This document shows, piece by piece, positions 25,798 through 35,633 of a DNA stretch of 51,957 bases; positions within the stretch are counted from its first letter, which is position 1; every line of letters begins with the position of its first letter. Origin of the DNA: an uncultured Lachnospiraceae bacterium (lineage in GTDB: Bacteria > Bacillota > Clostridia > Lachnospirales > Lachnospiraceae); contig CAJURH010000018.1 in the NCBI GenBank assembly GCA_910588775.1, forward strand, positions 1 to 51,957, read 5' to 3'. A program made the translations under genes and the position numbers. Under the pieces are notes generated by a model. That model had not been told where the DNA came from. It searched no databases and was given only the letters and a program-made list of their open reading frames with translations.

Positions 25798-28215
25798 TTA
25801 ACTTCTTAATTCTATGCCAAGGCTCTCCAGCCCATTTAATATTTTTTTCATGACGGCAGACACATCTTTTTCTTCCAATGTTCTGTCTTTCGCGCGCAAT
25901 GTCACCGAGTATGCCATAGATTTGAAACCTTTCTTAATCTGTTTCCCCTCGTATAAATCGAAAAGGCTATAATCTTCCAGAACTTTGCCGCCACGCTGCT
26001 CAATAACCGCCTCAATTTGCCCCGCCAACACTTCTTTCGGAACCACCATACTGATATCCCGGGTCACTGCCGGATATTTTGCAATGCCCACATATTTATA
26101 ATCGAAGTTCGCGTATTCTAACACCGTTGGAATATCCACAACCGCCAGATACGCTCGTTCGCCGATTCCATAAGAGCTTGCCACTGTGGGATGCACTTCT
26201 CCCAGGAAAGCCACATCCTTGCCCTGGTATTTCACAATAGCCTGGCGGCCTGGATGTAGGAACGGATATAAAGTGGACGGCTCATATTCCGGTTTTTCAC
26301 GCATTCCCACTTTATCAAAGAACTCCTCCACAACGCCTTTCATGGCATAGAAATCCCCTTTTCCATACATGCCTAAGGTAAAAGTCATCCGCTCATCGGG
26401 AAGCTCTTCCAGCGGCAATGTTTTAGGAAGATACACATTTCCCAGCTCATAGAGCCCTACCCCTTTGTTCCTTCTGTTATAATTGGTAGCCAAGGAGGTC
26501 AACATACCGTTTACCGACAGAGTCCGCATAATGCTGAAGTCTTCTCCCAACGGGTTCTGAATCCGAATAGCCACTCTCCTAGGACACTCTTTGGGCAGTA
26601 ACAATTTCTCAAATACACTGGGGCTTTCGAAGGAATAGCACATTCCCTGTGAAAATCCACAGTATTCCGCCACATCCCGAGCCACCTGCTCAATCCGCTG
26701 TTTGAAGGAAATACGACCTGTGGTGGCCTCCCCAGTGGGCAGTGTGGTGGGAATCTTATCGTATCCATAGAACCTTGCCACTTCCTCAGCCAAATCCGCC
26801 ATACGCTGGATATCCTGGCGGAACGTAGGAGCTATAATTTCCTCAGAAGCCTCTTCGTAAACCAGCTCCACTTTACTTAAGTATCCCAGCATTTCTTCCT
26901 TTGACAAATCCGTTCCCAGCAGAGCATTGATCTTCTCCGGCTCGAATTTCACCCGCACAGGTTGCCGCTTCTGGGCATATACGTCCACCATGCCACCCAC
27001 AACCTCTCCTGCGCCCAATTCTTCCATGAGCTGGCAGGCGCGGTCAATGGCCGCCTGGGCGTTGTTTGGGTCCAATCCCTTTTCAAATTTCCCGGAGGCA
27101 TCGGTGCGAAGCCCAATTCTCTTAGCGGATTTGCGGATATTTGCTCCATCAAAGCAAGCCGCCTCGAAGAGCACAGTTTTCACCTGGTCTGTGATCATGG
27201 AGTTCTCACCGCCCATGATTCCGGCCACGCCTACGGGCTTCTTCCCATCACAGATCATCAGCACATCCTCATCCATGGTACGGGTCTGTCCATCCAAAGT
27301 GACAAAGTCTTCGCCCTGTTTGGCGCGTCTTACCACAATATGCCTGTCCTCAATGGCATCCAAGTCGTAAGCGTGCATAGGCTGCCCATATTCTTCCATC
27401 ACGTAATTGGTAATATCCACCAGGTTGTTGATGGGGCGTATGCCATTAGCCGCCAGACATCTCTGCATCCATTTGGGAGACGGACCGATTTTTACATTTT
27501 TCACAACCCGTGCGCAGTAACGAGGACAAAGTTCCTGGTCCTCCACAGTTACGCGAATATAATCCCCAGCATCCTCCTGGTTTCCGGTTTCATTCACCAC
27601 AGGGGGCACAAATTTCTTGCCAAAAGTGGCCGCCGCTTCCCTGGCAATGCCGATGACGCTGTAACAGTCCACACGGTTGGAGGTAATCTCATATTCAAAA
27701 ATCACATCGTCCAGCCCCAAGGCTTTTATAGCGCACTCTCCCACTTCCACGTCGTCCTGGAAGATATAAATGCCGTATTCCGGCGCTTCCGGATACATCT
27801 CCCTGCTGCTACCCAACTCTTCGATGGAGCACATCATTCCATTGGATTCTATGCCGCGAAGCTTTCCCTTCTTAATCTTAATTCCTCCAGGCGTCATCTT
27901 CCCATCGTGACCGCCCGCCACCCGGCCGCCATCCAGAACAACAGGCACTTTATCGCCTTCTTTTACGTTGGGGGCCCCTGTGACAATCTGAACCATCTGG
28001 TCCCCCACATCCACCTGGCAGATAATCAGCTTATCCGCGTCTGGATGTTTCTCAATCTTCTCAATCCGACCTACCAGAATCCCTTCCAGATCCGCATCCA
28101 GAGCCTGGTATCCTTCCACTTTCGTCCCGGACATAGTCATGGCGTCGGCGTACTCCTGCGCCTCTACATCCAGGTCTGGCACATATGTTTTTATCCAGGA
28201 TAATGAAGTATTCAT
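25798..28215 (-). CDS. pheT: Phenylalanyl-tRNA synthetase beta subunit
   Basis: 805 residues, full bacterial PheT length. In order: N-terminal domain with an embedded OB-fold tRNA-binding region (GRIEKIEKHPDADKLIICQVDVG, ~50-72), B3/B4 editing domain (VEITSNRVDCYSVIGIAREAAA), B5 DNA-binding-like domain, catalytic-like core, and the C-terminal FDX-ACB anticodon-binding domain ending at about 804. With PheS it forms the alpha2-beta2 enzyme that charges and proofreads tRNA-Phe. It starts 13 nt after pheS in the same T-box-controlled operon. Confidence 0.97.
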   Translation of the reverse strand: MNTSLSWIKTYVPDLDVEAQEYADAMTMSGTKVEGYQALDADLEGILVGRIEKIEKHPDADKLIICQVDVGDQMVQIVTGAPNVKEGDKVPVVLDGGRVAGGHDGKMTPGGIKIKKGKLRGIESNGMMCSIEELGSSREMYPEAPEYGIYIFQDDVEVGECAIKALGLDDVIFEYEITSNRVDCYSVIGIAREAAATFGKKFVPPVVNETGNQEDAGDYIRVTVEDQELCPRYCARVVKNVKIGPSPKWMQRCLAANGIRPINNLVDITNYVMEEYGQPMHAYDLDAIEDRHIVVRRAKQGEDFVTLDGQTRTMDEDVLMICDGKKPVGVAGIMGGENSMITDQVKTVLFEAACFDGANIRKSAKRIGLRTDASGKFEKGLDPNNAQAAIDRACQLMEELGAGEVVGGMVDVYAQKRQPVRVKFEPEKINALLGTDLSKEEMLGYLSKVELVYEEASEEIIAPTFRQDIQRMADLAEEVARFYGYDKIPTTLPTGEATTGRISFKQRIEQVARDVAEYCGFSQGMCYSFESPSVFEKLLLPKECPRRVAIRIQNPLGEDFSIMRTLSVNGMLTSLATNYNRRNKGVGLYELGNVYLPKTLPLEELPDERMTFTLGMYGKGDFYAMKGVVEEFFDKVGMREKPEYEPSTLYPFLHPGRQAIVKYQGKDVAFLGEVHPTVASSYGIGERAYLAVVDIPTVLEYANFDYKYVGIAKYPAVTRDISMVVPKEVLAGQIEAVIEQRGGKVLEDYSLFDLYEGKQIKKGFKSMAYSVTLRAKDRTLEEKDVSAVMKKILNGLESLGIELRS

Positions 28216-28228
28216 TTGTCTCGTCCTC

Positions 28229-29254
28229 CTAAAATTGCTTTAAGAATCTAATATCATTTTCATATAACAAACGCATATCGTCGATCTCGTATTTTAACAA
28301 TGCAATCCGCTCCAGCCCTACGCCAAAGGCGAAACCGCTGTATTTTTCCGAATCTACGCCACACATTTCCAGAACATGGGGATGCACCATCCCACAGCCC
28401 AGAATCTCAATCCATCCGCTTCCTTTACAGAATCTGCAACCACTGCCCTTGCACTTAAAACAGGACACGTCCACTTCCGCACTGGGCTCGGTAAACGGAA
28501 AATGATGGGGCCGGAATTTGGTCTTTGTTTCTGGTCCAAACAGCTCTCTAGCGAATTCTTCCAGGGTCCCTTTCAAATCGGCAAAAGTAATGTTCTTGTC
28601 TATAACCAGACCTTCAATCTGATGGAAAGACGGGGAATGGGTGGCGTCCACCTCGTCGGAACGGAACACACGCCCCGGCGCAATCATGCGGATGGGCAAT
28701 TCTCCTTTCTCCATCACCCGCGCCTGTACGGGGGAAGTCTGCGTGCGCAGTACAATGTCCTTTGTGATATAGAATGTATCCTGCTCGTCTTTGGCCGGGT
28801 GATCTTCTGGAATGTTTAACTTCGTAAAATTGTATGAATCATATTCAATTTCCGGACCTTCCACCACCTCGTAACCCATGCCGATGAAAATCCGTTGCAC
28901 TTCCTCCAACGCTATGGTATTGGGATGCCTGTATCCCGTCTCCATTTTGACTGCCGGAAGTGTCACGTCGATGACTTCTTCCTTTAACTGCTTTTCTTGA
29001 AGAATCTGCTCCATCCGTGCTTTGGTTTCCTCCAAAAACTCTTCAATATACACTCTGGCATCATTGACCAACTGGCCGATCACCGGACGCTCCTCTGGAG
29101 CCACATCTTTCATTCCTTTCAACACAGCCGTAAGCTGACCCTTTTTCCCCAGGAAGGCCACTCGCACTTCATTCAACTGCTCCAATCCCTCGGAGTTTTG
29201 AATGCGTTTCTCAGCCTCCTCCCGGATCTCCTGTAACTTCTCCTTCATATTCAT
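28229..29254 (-). CDS. pheS: Phenylalanyl-tRNA synthetase alpha subunit
   Basis: 341 residues. An N-terminal coiled-coil arm (~1-85) binds tRNA; the class II catalytic core shows motif 2 around PGRVFRSDEVDATHSPSFHQ and motif 3 GFAFGVGLERIALL. A four-cysteine zinc-finger-like insertion (CFKCKGSGCRFCKGSG) interrupts the domain, as in many Clostridia. ATG at 29254 with AAAGGAG 10 nt upstream. It is the first gene after the T-box leader, so its expression should rise when tRNA-Phe is uncharged. Confidence 0.97.
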   Translation of the reverse strand: MNMKEKLQEIREEAEKRIQNSEGLEQLNEVRVAFLGKKGQLTAVLKGMKDVAPEERPVIGQLVNDARVYIEEFLEETKARMEQILQEKQLKEEVIDVTLPAVKMETGYRHPNTIALEEVQRIFIGMGYEVVEGPEIEYDSYNFTKLNIPEDHPAKDEQDTFYITKDIVLRTQTSPVQARVMEKGELPIRMIAPGRVFRSDEVDATHSPSFHQIEGLVIDKNITFADLKGTLEEFARELFGPETKTKFRPHHFPFTEPSAEVDVSCFKCKGSGCRFCKGSGWIEILGCGMVHPHVLEMCGVDSEKYSGFAFGVGLERIALLKYEIDDMRLLYENDIRFLKQF

Positions 29255-29304
29255 ATCGTCATTTCTCCTTTAAATCAAATTACTGACTTTTATTTAATGT
29301 CCCT

Positions 29305-29632
29305 TTTTAGGTAAAAAAACACCCGCCCCCATATAAAAGGGACGAGCTCTATTCGTTCGCGATACCACCCTATTTCCTACATAAAAATGCAGACGCCTCA
29401 ATCCAGAATCCATCCAAAAAAAGACCTTTCTCTTTCGGATAATCCCTGAAGCTTAACGCGCACCCCACGTCATCTCCTACTTTGTTCGCGCCCTCAAAAA
29501 ACACTCCCTGTTCAAAGATGCAGCTCCGGTGGGAAATTCAGGACAATTCTGAACCAAAGGAAACTTTCAGCCGGCGATTTCCTCTCTCTGTTGGAAAAAA
29601 TATCCCTCTAACACCTTCTTCGCCTTTACCTT
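29305..29632 (-). promoter_or_regulatory. T-box riboswitch leader of pheST
   Basis: A leader of about 330 nt on the minus strand between a strong promoter and pheS. The conserved T-box core AGGGTGGTATCGCG is at 29358-29371 and pairs with the uncharged tRNA acceptor end. It is followed by the competing terminator: CTCGTCCC pairs with GGGGGCGGG across 8 nt (TTTTATAT), then a T-run (about 29313-29319). The Stem I region contains GAATTTCC, in which UUC would be a Phe specifier codon; I did not fold the RNA, so the specifier position is inferred. Uncharged tRNA-Phe should favour read-through. Confidence 0.9.
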
Positions 29633-29637
29633 TACCT

Positions 29638-29666
29638 ATTTTATATATATTTTCCATTTCTGTCAA
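29638..29666 (-). promoter_or_regulatory. Promoter of the pheST T-box operon
   Basis: TTGACA (29661-29666), 17-nt spacer, TAAAAT (29638-29643), minus strand; transcription would begin near 29631. Confidence 0.85.
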
Positions 29667-29695
29667 GATGTGAATTGGCCGGAATCCACTGGAAT

Positions 29696-30580
29696 TTATC
29701 CAGCTTCCCCATTTTCCTTGTCTCTGTCCAGCCATTCCCGAGCAATTTTCTGCACATCCCGAAACTGTTTTTCAAAGTAAGCGTTGACCTCCGCACCGTA
29801 CAGCACAATATTCATGCAGACATACATCCACAGCATAATCAGAATGATGGTGGCGAAACTGCCATATATATTTAACGTATTCGGAAAAAAAGTATAGTAC
29901 AGTGAAAAAACATAGGAAAACGCCATCCATGCCACAGCCGTTAGGAATGCCCCGGGCATCTGGCTCTTGAATGTGGCCTTCCGGTTGGGCAGCACTTTAT
30001 AAAGCGCCAGGAAAACAAACATCAGAACCAAAAATGCAACTAATGTTCTGGCTCCGATAATCTGTCCAATCAGGCGCCCCATCCAGGGCCATTTTAGCGT
30101 CAAACTTTTCTGAAGGCTGTTGCCGAACACCAACAAAACCAGGCTGGCGACAATGGCTAAGACAAAGACCAGCGTATAAAATACAGACCACAGCCGGGTG
30201 GTGAGCCATCCCCTGGTTTCCTTCACATGATAAATAGTGTTCAGACCATTTGTGATGGCCTGCACGCCCTTCCCGGAAGACCATAAGGATAAAAGCAACG
30301 TAATCGGCAAAACGGCGCTGGTCTTTCTGTACACTTCATTTACCACCGCAATCACCAAACCATGGAAATTATCCGGGCAGATTTCCACAAAGACTTGTTT
30401 AATCATATCTTCCGTCAGTGGCGTATACCGCACGATTGTCAGCAAAAACATAATAAACGGTATAAAAGACAGTATAATGAAATACGCCGCCTGGGACGCA
30501 TACGCGCTTACATGATCCCGAAATGCGCGATTTACGAAACCAATTATGGACTTGAGCGTCTCTGCCATCGTTTTTTTCAT
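29696..30580 (-). CDS. YihY/BrkB-family inner-membrane protein
   Basis: 294 residues, about six membrane helices. The N-terminal AYASQAAYFIILSFIPFIMFLL and later LWSSGKGVQAITNGLNTIYHVKE and YGSFATIILIMLWMYVCMNIVLYGAEVNA are typical of the YihY (formerly wrongly RNase BN) family. Function is unsettled; transport or envelope roles have been suggested. It starts 12 nt after the DUF4349 lipoprotein stop and shares its transcript. The ATG at 30580 follows GATAGAGGTG. Confidence 0.88.
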   Translation of the reverse strand: MKKTMAETLKSIIGFVNRAFRDHVSAYASQAAYFIILSFIPFIMFLLTIVRYTPLTEDMIKQVFVEICPDNFHGLVIAVVNEVYRKTSAVLPITLLLSLWSSGKGVQAITNGLNTIYHVKETRGWLTTRLWSVFYTLVFVLAIVASLVLLVFGNSLQKSLTLKWPWMGRLIGQIIGARTLVAFLVLMFVFLALYKVLPNRKATFKSQMPGAFLTAVAWMAFSYVFSLYYTFFPNTLNIYGSFATIILIMLWMYVCMNIVLYGAEVNAYFEKQFRDVQKIAREWLDRDKENGEAG

Positions 30581-30592
30581 GCATCACCTCTA

Positions 30593-31582
30593 TCAATCAC
30601 CCTTGGCGTTATCTTCTTCCCTTTTTTCCTGCGCGCGATTGCCCTTTGGCTCTTTCCACGCAACCTTTTTCTTAAGTTTTAGAATAACAAATATAAGAAC
30701 TGCCACGGCGCATGCCCACACAAGCAGTATAGGAAGATTGGAAACCACTTCCACAAAGAGGTTCACAAAGAAATTCTTCACCGCGTGTAAGCTGCTGCGA
30801 AAACCACTGTGAATCCGACCACCAACCGTATCGGAGGCCCCGTTCTCGTATTCCACTTCTGAAATGTAAATATGTATGGAGCTATAATCAATCTGGTTAT
30901 CATAAACCCGCAACTGCGATTCGTAACTATTAATTTCATAGCGCAAATCCGATAGTTTGGATTCCAGCAGAAGTATCTGATCCAGATCTTTTGCCTGCTC
31001 CAGAAGCTGCATGACCCTCTCGTATTCTTTTTGCAAAGACTCCTTATAAGCCGTCTTATCTACATAGTCAAGAGTGACATCCTCTACATTTTCAGATTTA
31101 TTCGTAATCGTCCCTTTCCAACCGGTTTCTTCCACAAACGCGTCCAGTTTGTCCGCTGGAATCCGCGCCGTCACCGAATAGGAACGAAGCTGGCCACCAC
31201 CCTGAAGCGCGCTGTAATCGGAATTTTCAATATAGCCCCCAAAGGAAGTGACCGTCTCTTCCACCTGTCCTTTCAAAGCGTCAAAATCAGTCGTCTCTAT
31301 GGATAAGGATACCGTCTTAATCAGTTTTCGGTCCTGTTGGGCCTTCGGGTCAGCTTTTGCCGCAGAATCCTTCGCCTCTCCCCCGCCTGCATCCTCCTGA
31401 ACTGCCATTTCTTCCGCGCCCTGCGCCTTACTCTCAGCCACGGCTCCCACCGCACCCTCTGTATATGCAGTCTGATCCGCCGTCATCTCCTGCGTTTGCA
31501 TGGATTTATTTCCGGTGCAGGCGGACAGAAAAAGGGTTGCCATAAGTAACAACGTTGAATATCTGACAATTTTTCTCTTCAT
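30593..31582 (-). CDS. DUF4349 lipoprotein
   Basis: 329 residues. A lipoprotein signal ends in FLSAC, so Cys22 is the likely lipidated residue. A low-complexity Ala/Glu stretch (~25-85) precedes the DUF4349 domain (~88-265), whose central part is coiled coil (YERVMQLLEQAKDLDQILLLE). A C-terminal membrane helix (~275-297) and a basic tail follow. Such proteins are thought to sit at the outer face of the membrane; the function is unknown. The ribosome site is TAAAGGAG. It forms an operon with the YihY-like gene. Confidence 0.88.
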   Translation of the reverse strand: MKRKIVRYSTLLLMATLFLSACTGNKSMQTQEMTADQTAYTEGAVGAVAESKAQGAEEMAVQEDAGGGEAKDSAAKADPKAQQDRKLIKTVSLSIETTDFDALKGQVEETVTSFGGYIENSDYSALQGGGQLRSYSVTARIPADKLDAFVEETGWKGTITNKSENVEDVTLDYVDKTAYKESLQKEYERVMQLLEQAKDLDQILLLESKLSDLRYEINSYESQLRVYDNQIDYSSIHIYISEVEYENGASDTVGGRIHSGFRSSLHAVKNFFVNLFVEVVSNLPILLVWACAVAVLIFVILKLKKKVAWKEPKGNRAQEKREEDNAKGD

Positions 31583-31602
31583 AAATCTCCTTTATCTAAA
31601 TT

Positions 31603-31635
31603 CCGAAAAGAGAGCCATAGACTGACTCTCTTTTC
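31603..31635 (-). terminator. Terminator between 6S RNA and the DUF4349 gene
   Basis: 10-bp stem GAAAAGAGAG / CTCTCTTTTC with an 11-nt loop; T-rich on both strands, so probably bidirectional. Confidence 0.6.
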
Positions 31636-31663
31636 ATCCTTTGTAAACCCGAAATGCCGTTTT

Positions 31664-31833
31664 CCTATATTTTGACGCCTAGCTACAACTGCTAGGTGGG
31701 TAACCGCAATTAAATTTCTGCCTACCACGACGTGAGGTCTGACATCCATCTAACAATCTAGGAATCCCGTGAACGTAAATGTAGGTTCAAAATAATAGGG
31801 GATATCGAACATTTCAGGCAACCCTTATGCGTT
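31664..31833 (-). ncRNA. ssrS: Probable 6S RNA
   Basis: An intergenic transcript unit of about 170 nt with its own promoter. It contains blocks I associate with clostridial 6S RNA: TGTTCGATATCCC, TTTTGAACCTAC, ACGGGA, then GGCAGAAATTTAAT and GCGGTTACCCACCT near the 3' end. ACGC at the 5' end can pair with GCGT at the 3' end, and GGGT with ACCC, to close the long stem around a central bubble. 6S RNA mimics an open promoter and binds sigma-70 RNA polymerase. The identification rests on pattern memory, not a covariance-model search; ends are approximate. Confidence 0.7.
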
Positions 31834-31839
31834 ATTAAG

Positions 31840-31868
31840 ATTATACTATATTCTATGCGAATTGACAA
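31840..31868 (-). promoter_or_regulatory. Promoter of the probable 6S RNA
   Basis: TTGTCA (31863-31868), 17-nt spacer, TATAAT (31840-31845), minus strand, starting transcription near 31833. Confidence 0.75.
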
Positions 31869-31906
31869 GAAGCATACGCGGTAAATTTTGTTATGGAATT
31901 ACTTTC

Positions 31907-33844
31907 TCATTCAGACAAAGCATTCCCCGTGTAGAGCTGGTAATATCTCCCTTTTTTTTGCATAAGCTCCTGGTGATTTCCCCGCTCCAGAATCCGTCCC
32001 TGCTCCAGCGCCATAATGCAGTCCGCATTTCTCACCGTGGACAAGCGGTGGGCAATAACAAACGTGGTCCGCCCCTGCATTAACTTATCCATGCCATCCT
32101 GCACGATCCGCTCTGTGCGGGTGTCAATAGAGCTGGTGGCCTCATCCAAGATCAGAACTGGCGGGTCCGCAATGGCCGCCCGCGCAATGGCCAAAAGCTG
32201 TCTTTGGCCTTGGCTTAAATTGGCGCCGTCTCCTGTGAGCACAGTTTCGTACCCATCTGGCAGCCTTCGGATGAATCCATCCGCGTTGGCCAGCTTTGCC
32301 GCAGCCTCCACTTCCTCCTGGGTGGCGTCCAGCTTGCCATAGCGGATATTTTCCTGGACCGTCCCTGTAAATAAATGGGTATCCTGCAGCACCATTCCCA
32401 GAGAACGGCGCAAATCGTCTTTCTTGATCTTGTTCACATTGATGCCGTCATAACGGATCTTCCCATCCTGAATATCGTAGAATCGATTAATCAAATTGGT
32501 GATAGTCGTCTTCCCGGCGCCAGTGGAGCCTACCAACGCAATCTTCTGGCCGGGAGCCGCTGACAGATGAATGTCATGAAGAATGGTTTTGCGCGCATCG
32601 TAGCCAAAGTCCACGCCGTCAAAGACAACCGCCCCTTTTACTTCCACATAATCCACCGACCCGTCCGCCTGATGGGTATGTTTCCAGGCCCACCGCCCGG
32701 TTCTCTCCTGGCTTTCTGTAAGTTTCCCGTCTGTTTCCTTTGCGTTGACCAGCGACACGTAGCCCTGGTCCGCTTCCGGCTGCTCATCCATCAGTTGAAA
32801 GATCCGCTGCGCTCCAGCCATGGCCATGACAATCGCGTTGAACTGCTGACTGACCTGGTTGATGGGCATGTTAAAACTGCGGTTGAATGTCAGAAAACTG
32901 GCCAAACCGCCCAGAGTCAAACCACCCACGCCTTTTAAAGCCAGCACGCCTCCCACGATCGCGCAAATTACATAACTGACATTCCCCATCTGCGCGTTCA
33001 CCGGCCCCAGCATATTGGCAAAAGCGTTGGCCATGTCCGCGCTGTGGTAAAGCTGGTCGTTGACTTCCCGGAATTTCTCCATATTTTCTTTCTCATGGCA
33101 GAATACCTTCACCACTTTCTGACCATTCATCATCTCTTCAATGAAGCCGTTGACCGCCCCCAGATCTTTTTGCTGTTTGGCAAAAAAGCTCCCGCTGGCC
33201 CCGGCCAGTTTCTTGGTGACAAACAGCATCAGCGCCACCATGACCAGCGTGACGGCCGTCAGATGAATGCTTAAGAAAACCATGCTGATGAAAACGCTTA
33301 CAATAGTAATCAAACTGCTGAAAATCTGCGGCATGCTCTGGCTAATCATCTGGCGCAGAGTATCCGCATCGTTGGTATACACCGACATAATGTCCCCGTG
33401 AGAGTGAGCGTCAAAATAAGAGATGGGCAACCTCTCCATATGAGAAAATAAGTCATCCCGCAAGTTGCGCAAAGTCCCCTGGGTCACGCCGACTAAAATA
33501 CGGTTGTACGCGTATGTAGCCAACACCCCGGCTGCATAACAGGCGCCCACCCGGCCGATGGCCCACGCCAAGGGCGTAAAGTCCGGCTTAGGGGGCGTCA
33601 AGGATGACAGAAATGAATCAAACAACATTGGTTCAATATATTCGTCAATCAGATTTCGGATAAACAAAGTCCCCTGCACGTTAGCCAAAACGCTTACAAA
33701 AATCAGCGCCATAACCGCCAGATAATGTTTCCAGTAATCCCGGAAAACGTATTTCATTAGACGCAGGAAAATTTTTCCCGGGTTCTCCACTTGGGAAAAG
33801 CCTTTTCGCCGGACACTGGCCGGCATTCCCTTTGGCCCCGCCAT
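31907..33844 (-). CDS. ABC exporter half-transporter (second subunit of a heterodimer)
   Basis: 645 residues: six-helix exporter domain (~25-360) and a C-terminal ATPase with Walker A GSTGAGKTTITN, signature LSQGQRQLLAIARA and Walker B LILDEATSSIDTRTE, all with consensus catalytic residues. An extra ~45-residue segment between the membrane and ATPase domains (near VNAKETDGKLTESQERTG) is typical of one subunit of such pairs. It overlaps the stop of the partner gene by one base (TGATG). A multidrug or lipid exporter is the usual role; substrate unknown. Confidence 0.92.
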   Translation of the reverse strand: MAGPKGMPASVRRKGFSQVENPGKIFLRLMKYVFRDYWKHYLAVMALIFVSVLANVQGTLFIRNLIDEYIEPMLFDSFLSSLTPPKPDFTPLAWAIGRVGACYAAGVLATYAYNRILVGVTQGTLRNLRDDLFSHMERLPISYFDAHSHGDIMSVYTNDADTLRQMISQSMPQIFSSLITIVSVFISMVFLSIHLTAVTLVMVALMLFVTKKLAGASGSFFAKQQKDLGAVNGFIEEMMNGQKVVKVFCHEKENMEKFREVNDQLYHSADMANAFANMLGPVNAQMGNVSYVICAIVGGVLALKGVGGLTLGGLASFLTFNRSFNMPINQVSQQFNAIVMAMAGAQRIFQLMDEQPEADQGYVSLVNAKETDGKLTESQERTGRWAWKHTHQADGSVDYVEVKGAVVFDGVDFGYDARKTILHDIHLSAAPGQKIALVGSTGAGKTTITNLINRFYDIQDGKIRYDGINVNKIKKDDLRRSLGMVLQDTHLFTGTVQENIRYGKLDATQEEVEAAAKLANADGFIRRLPDGYETVLTGDGANLSQGQRQLLAIARAAIADPPVLILDEATSSIDTRTERIVQDGMDKLMQGRTTFVIAHRLSTVRNADCIMALEQGRILERGNHQELMQKKGRYYQLYTGNALSE

Positions 33845-35595
33845 CAGCTCTCACCTGCCTTTTCATCAAAATCACCGCCGCCGCTTTTTTGGGATTCATA
33901 TACCTCCCGGTAGATCTCATTTTCCCCAAGCAGCTCCTCATGGGACCCGAACCCATTCACCTGACCGTTGTCCATAACAATAATCCGGTCTGCGCCTTCC
34001 ACGCTGGAAATTCGCTGGGCGATGATAAGTTTCGTTGTGCCAGGGATTCCCTGGGCGAACGCCTGGCGAATTTTACTGTCGGTAGCTGTGTCCACTGCGC
34101 TGGAACTGTCGTCTAAAATCAGTATTTTCGGCTGCTTCAGCAAAGCCCGCGCAATACACAGACGCTGCTTTTGTCCGCCGGACACGTTTGCGCCGCCTTG
34201 CTCGATGTATGTATGATACCCATCGGGCATTTTCTCAATAAATTCATCGGCGCAGGCCAGACGGCACGCCTGTCGGCACTCTTCCTCTGTGGCATCCGCC
34301 TTGCCCCAGCGGAGATTTTCCAAAATGGTCCCGGAAAACAGCACATTCTTCTGGAGCACAACAGCCACCTGGTTGCGCAGCGTCTCCATATCGTATTCCC
34401 GCACGTCCCGACCACCCACGAACACTTTTCCAGCGGTCACATCATAGAGGCGGCTAATCAGATTTACCAGACTGGTCTTGGCGCTTCCCGTTCCGCCGAT
34501 GACGCCGATGGTCTCCCCAGATCGAATATCCAGATTCACCTGCCGGAGAACCGGCTCTCCACTGGCTTTTTGATAGGCAAAATCCACGTTCTCAAACCGG
34601 ATGCTGCCGTCTTTAACCTGGAAAACCGGATTCTCGGGATTGGACAGATCGCTTTTCTCTTCCAGAACCTCCACAATCCGGCGAGCGCTGGCCACACTCA
34701 TAGTCAGCATGACAAATACCATAGACAGCATCATCAGATTCATGAGAATGTTCATGCAGTAGGTGAGCAGACTCATCAACTCTCCAGTGGTCAGCGTATG
34801 GCTAACGATCATCTTAGCCCCAATCCAGCTAATCAGCAGAATACAGCCATATACTGTAATCTGAAGAAGCGGCGCATTCCAGATCACCTTATACTCCGCC
34901 TTCATGAAAATATCATAAATGTTCTGGCTGGCCCTCTTGAATTTATTGGTTTCATGCTCTTCCCGCACGTAGGCTTTCACCACACGGATGGCCGACACGT
35001 TTTCCTGGACAGACGCATTCATGTCGTCGTATTTAGGAAACGCCTGCTGGAAATATTCCATGGCCGAAGTCACAATCAGAAACAGCAACACGCCCAGAAT
35101 CGCCACCGCCACCAGGTAAATGGCCGCCAGACGGGCGTTGATTACAAATGCCATGGCCATGGCGCAGATCATACTGAACGGTGCGCGAAAACACATGCGC
35201 AAAAGCATCTGCAGGGCATTTTGAATGTTGATCACATCTGTGGTCAGCCGGGTGACCAAGCCCGCCGTGCTGTATTTGTCAATATTGGAAAAGGAAAACG
35301 ACTGGATATTCTCAAACATAGCCTCCCGCAGATTCCGAGCGTACCCGGTGGCCGCTCTGGAGGAAAAGCGTCCTCCCAGTATGCCGCACAGCAGACCGCA
35401 CAGCGCAGAGGCCACCATCCAACCGCCCACTTTATAAATATGCTGTATGTTCCCCGCTTCCACCCCATTGTCAATGATGGACGCCATAAGAAAGGGGATT
35501 ACGGTTTCAAAAACCACCTCCAAAATCATGCAGATGGGCGTTACGATTACATCTCTTTTAAACTCCTTGATCTGCATGACCAATGTTTTCAACAT
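33844..35595 (-). CDS. ABC exporter half-transporter (first subunit, degenerate ATP site)
   Basis: About 583 residues: exporter membrane domain then ATPase domain. Walker A reads GGTGSAKTS, with Ala in place of the Gly before the Lys, and Walker B reads LILDDSSSAVD, with Asp where the catalytic Glu normally stands; the signature VSGGQKQRLCIARA is intact. This asymmetry is the normal pattern of heterodimeric exporters, where one site does not hydrolyse ATP well. ATG at 35595 is preferred; upstream in-frame codons would run through the pckA terminator. GGGAGG lies about 14 nt before it. Confidence 0.9.
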   Translation of the reverse strand: MLKTLVMQIKEFKRDVIVTPICMILEVVFETVIPFLMASIIDNGVEAGNIQHIYKVGGWMVASALCGLLCGILGGRFSSRAATGYARNLREAMFENIQSFSFSNIDKYSTAGLVTRLTTDVINIQNALQMLLRMCFRAPFSMICAMAMAFVINARLAAIYLVAVAILGVLLFLIVTSAMEYFQQAFPKYDDMNASVQENVSAIRVVKAYVREEHETNKFKRASQNIYDIFMKAEYKVIWNAPLLQITVYGCILLISWIGAKMIVSHTLTTGELMSLLTYCMNILMNLMMLSMVFVMLTMSVASARRIVEVLEEKSDLSNPENPVFQVKDGSIRFENVDFAYQKASGEPVLRQVNLDIRSGETIGVIGGTGSAKTSLVNLISRLYDVTAGKVFVGGRDVREYDMETLRNQVAVVLQKNVLFSGTILENLRWGKADATEEECRQACRLACADEFIEKMPDGYHTYIEQGGANVSGGQKQRLCIARALLKQPKILILDDSSSAVDTATDSKIRQAFAQGIPGTTKLIIAQRISSVEGADRIIVMDNGQVNGFGSHEELLGENEIYREVYESQKSGGGDFDEKAGES

Positions 35596-35633
35596 ATCTC
35601 TTTCATTCACCTCCCGTTCATTTTCCATAGGGA

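Noticed and set aside
26962..28203. Long plus-strand frame opposite pheT
   Set aside because: Antisense shadow of a certain pheT; no ribosome site or recognisable domain.
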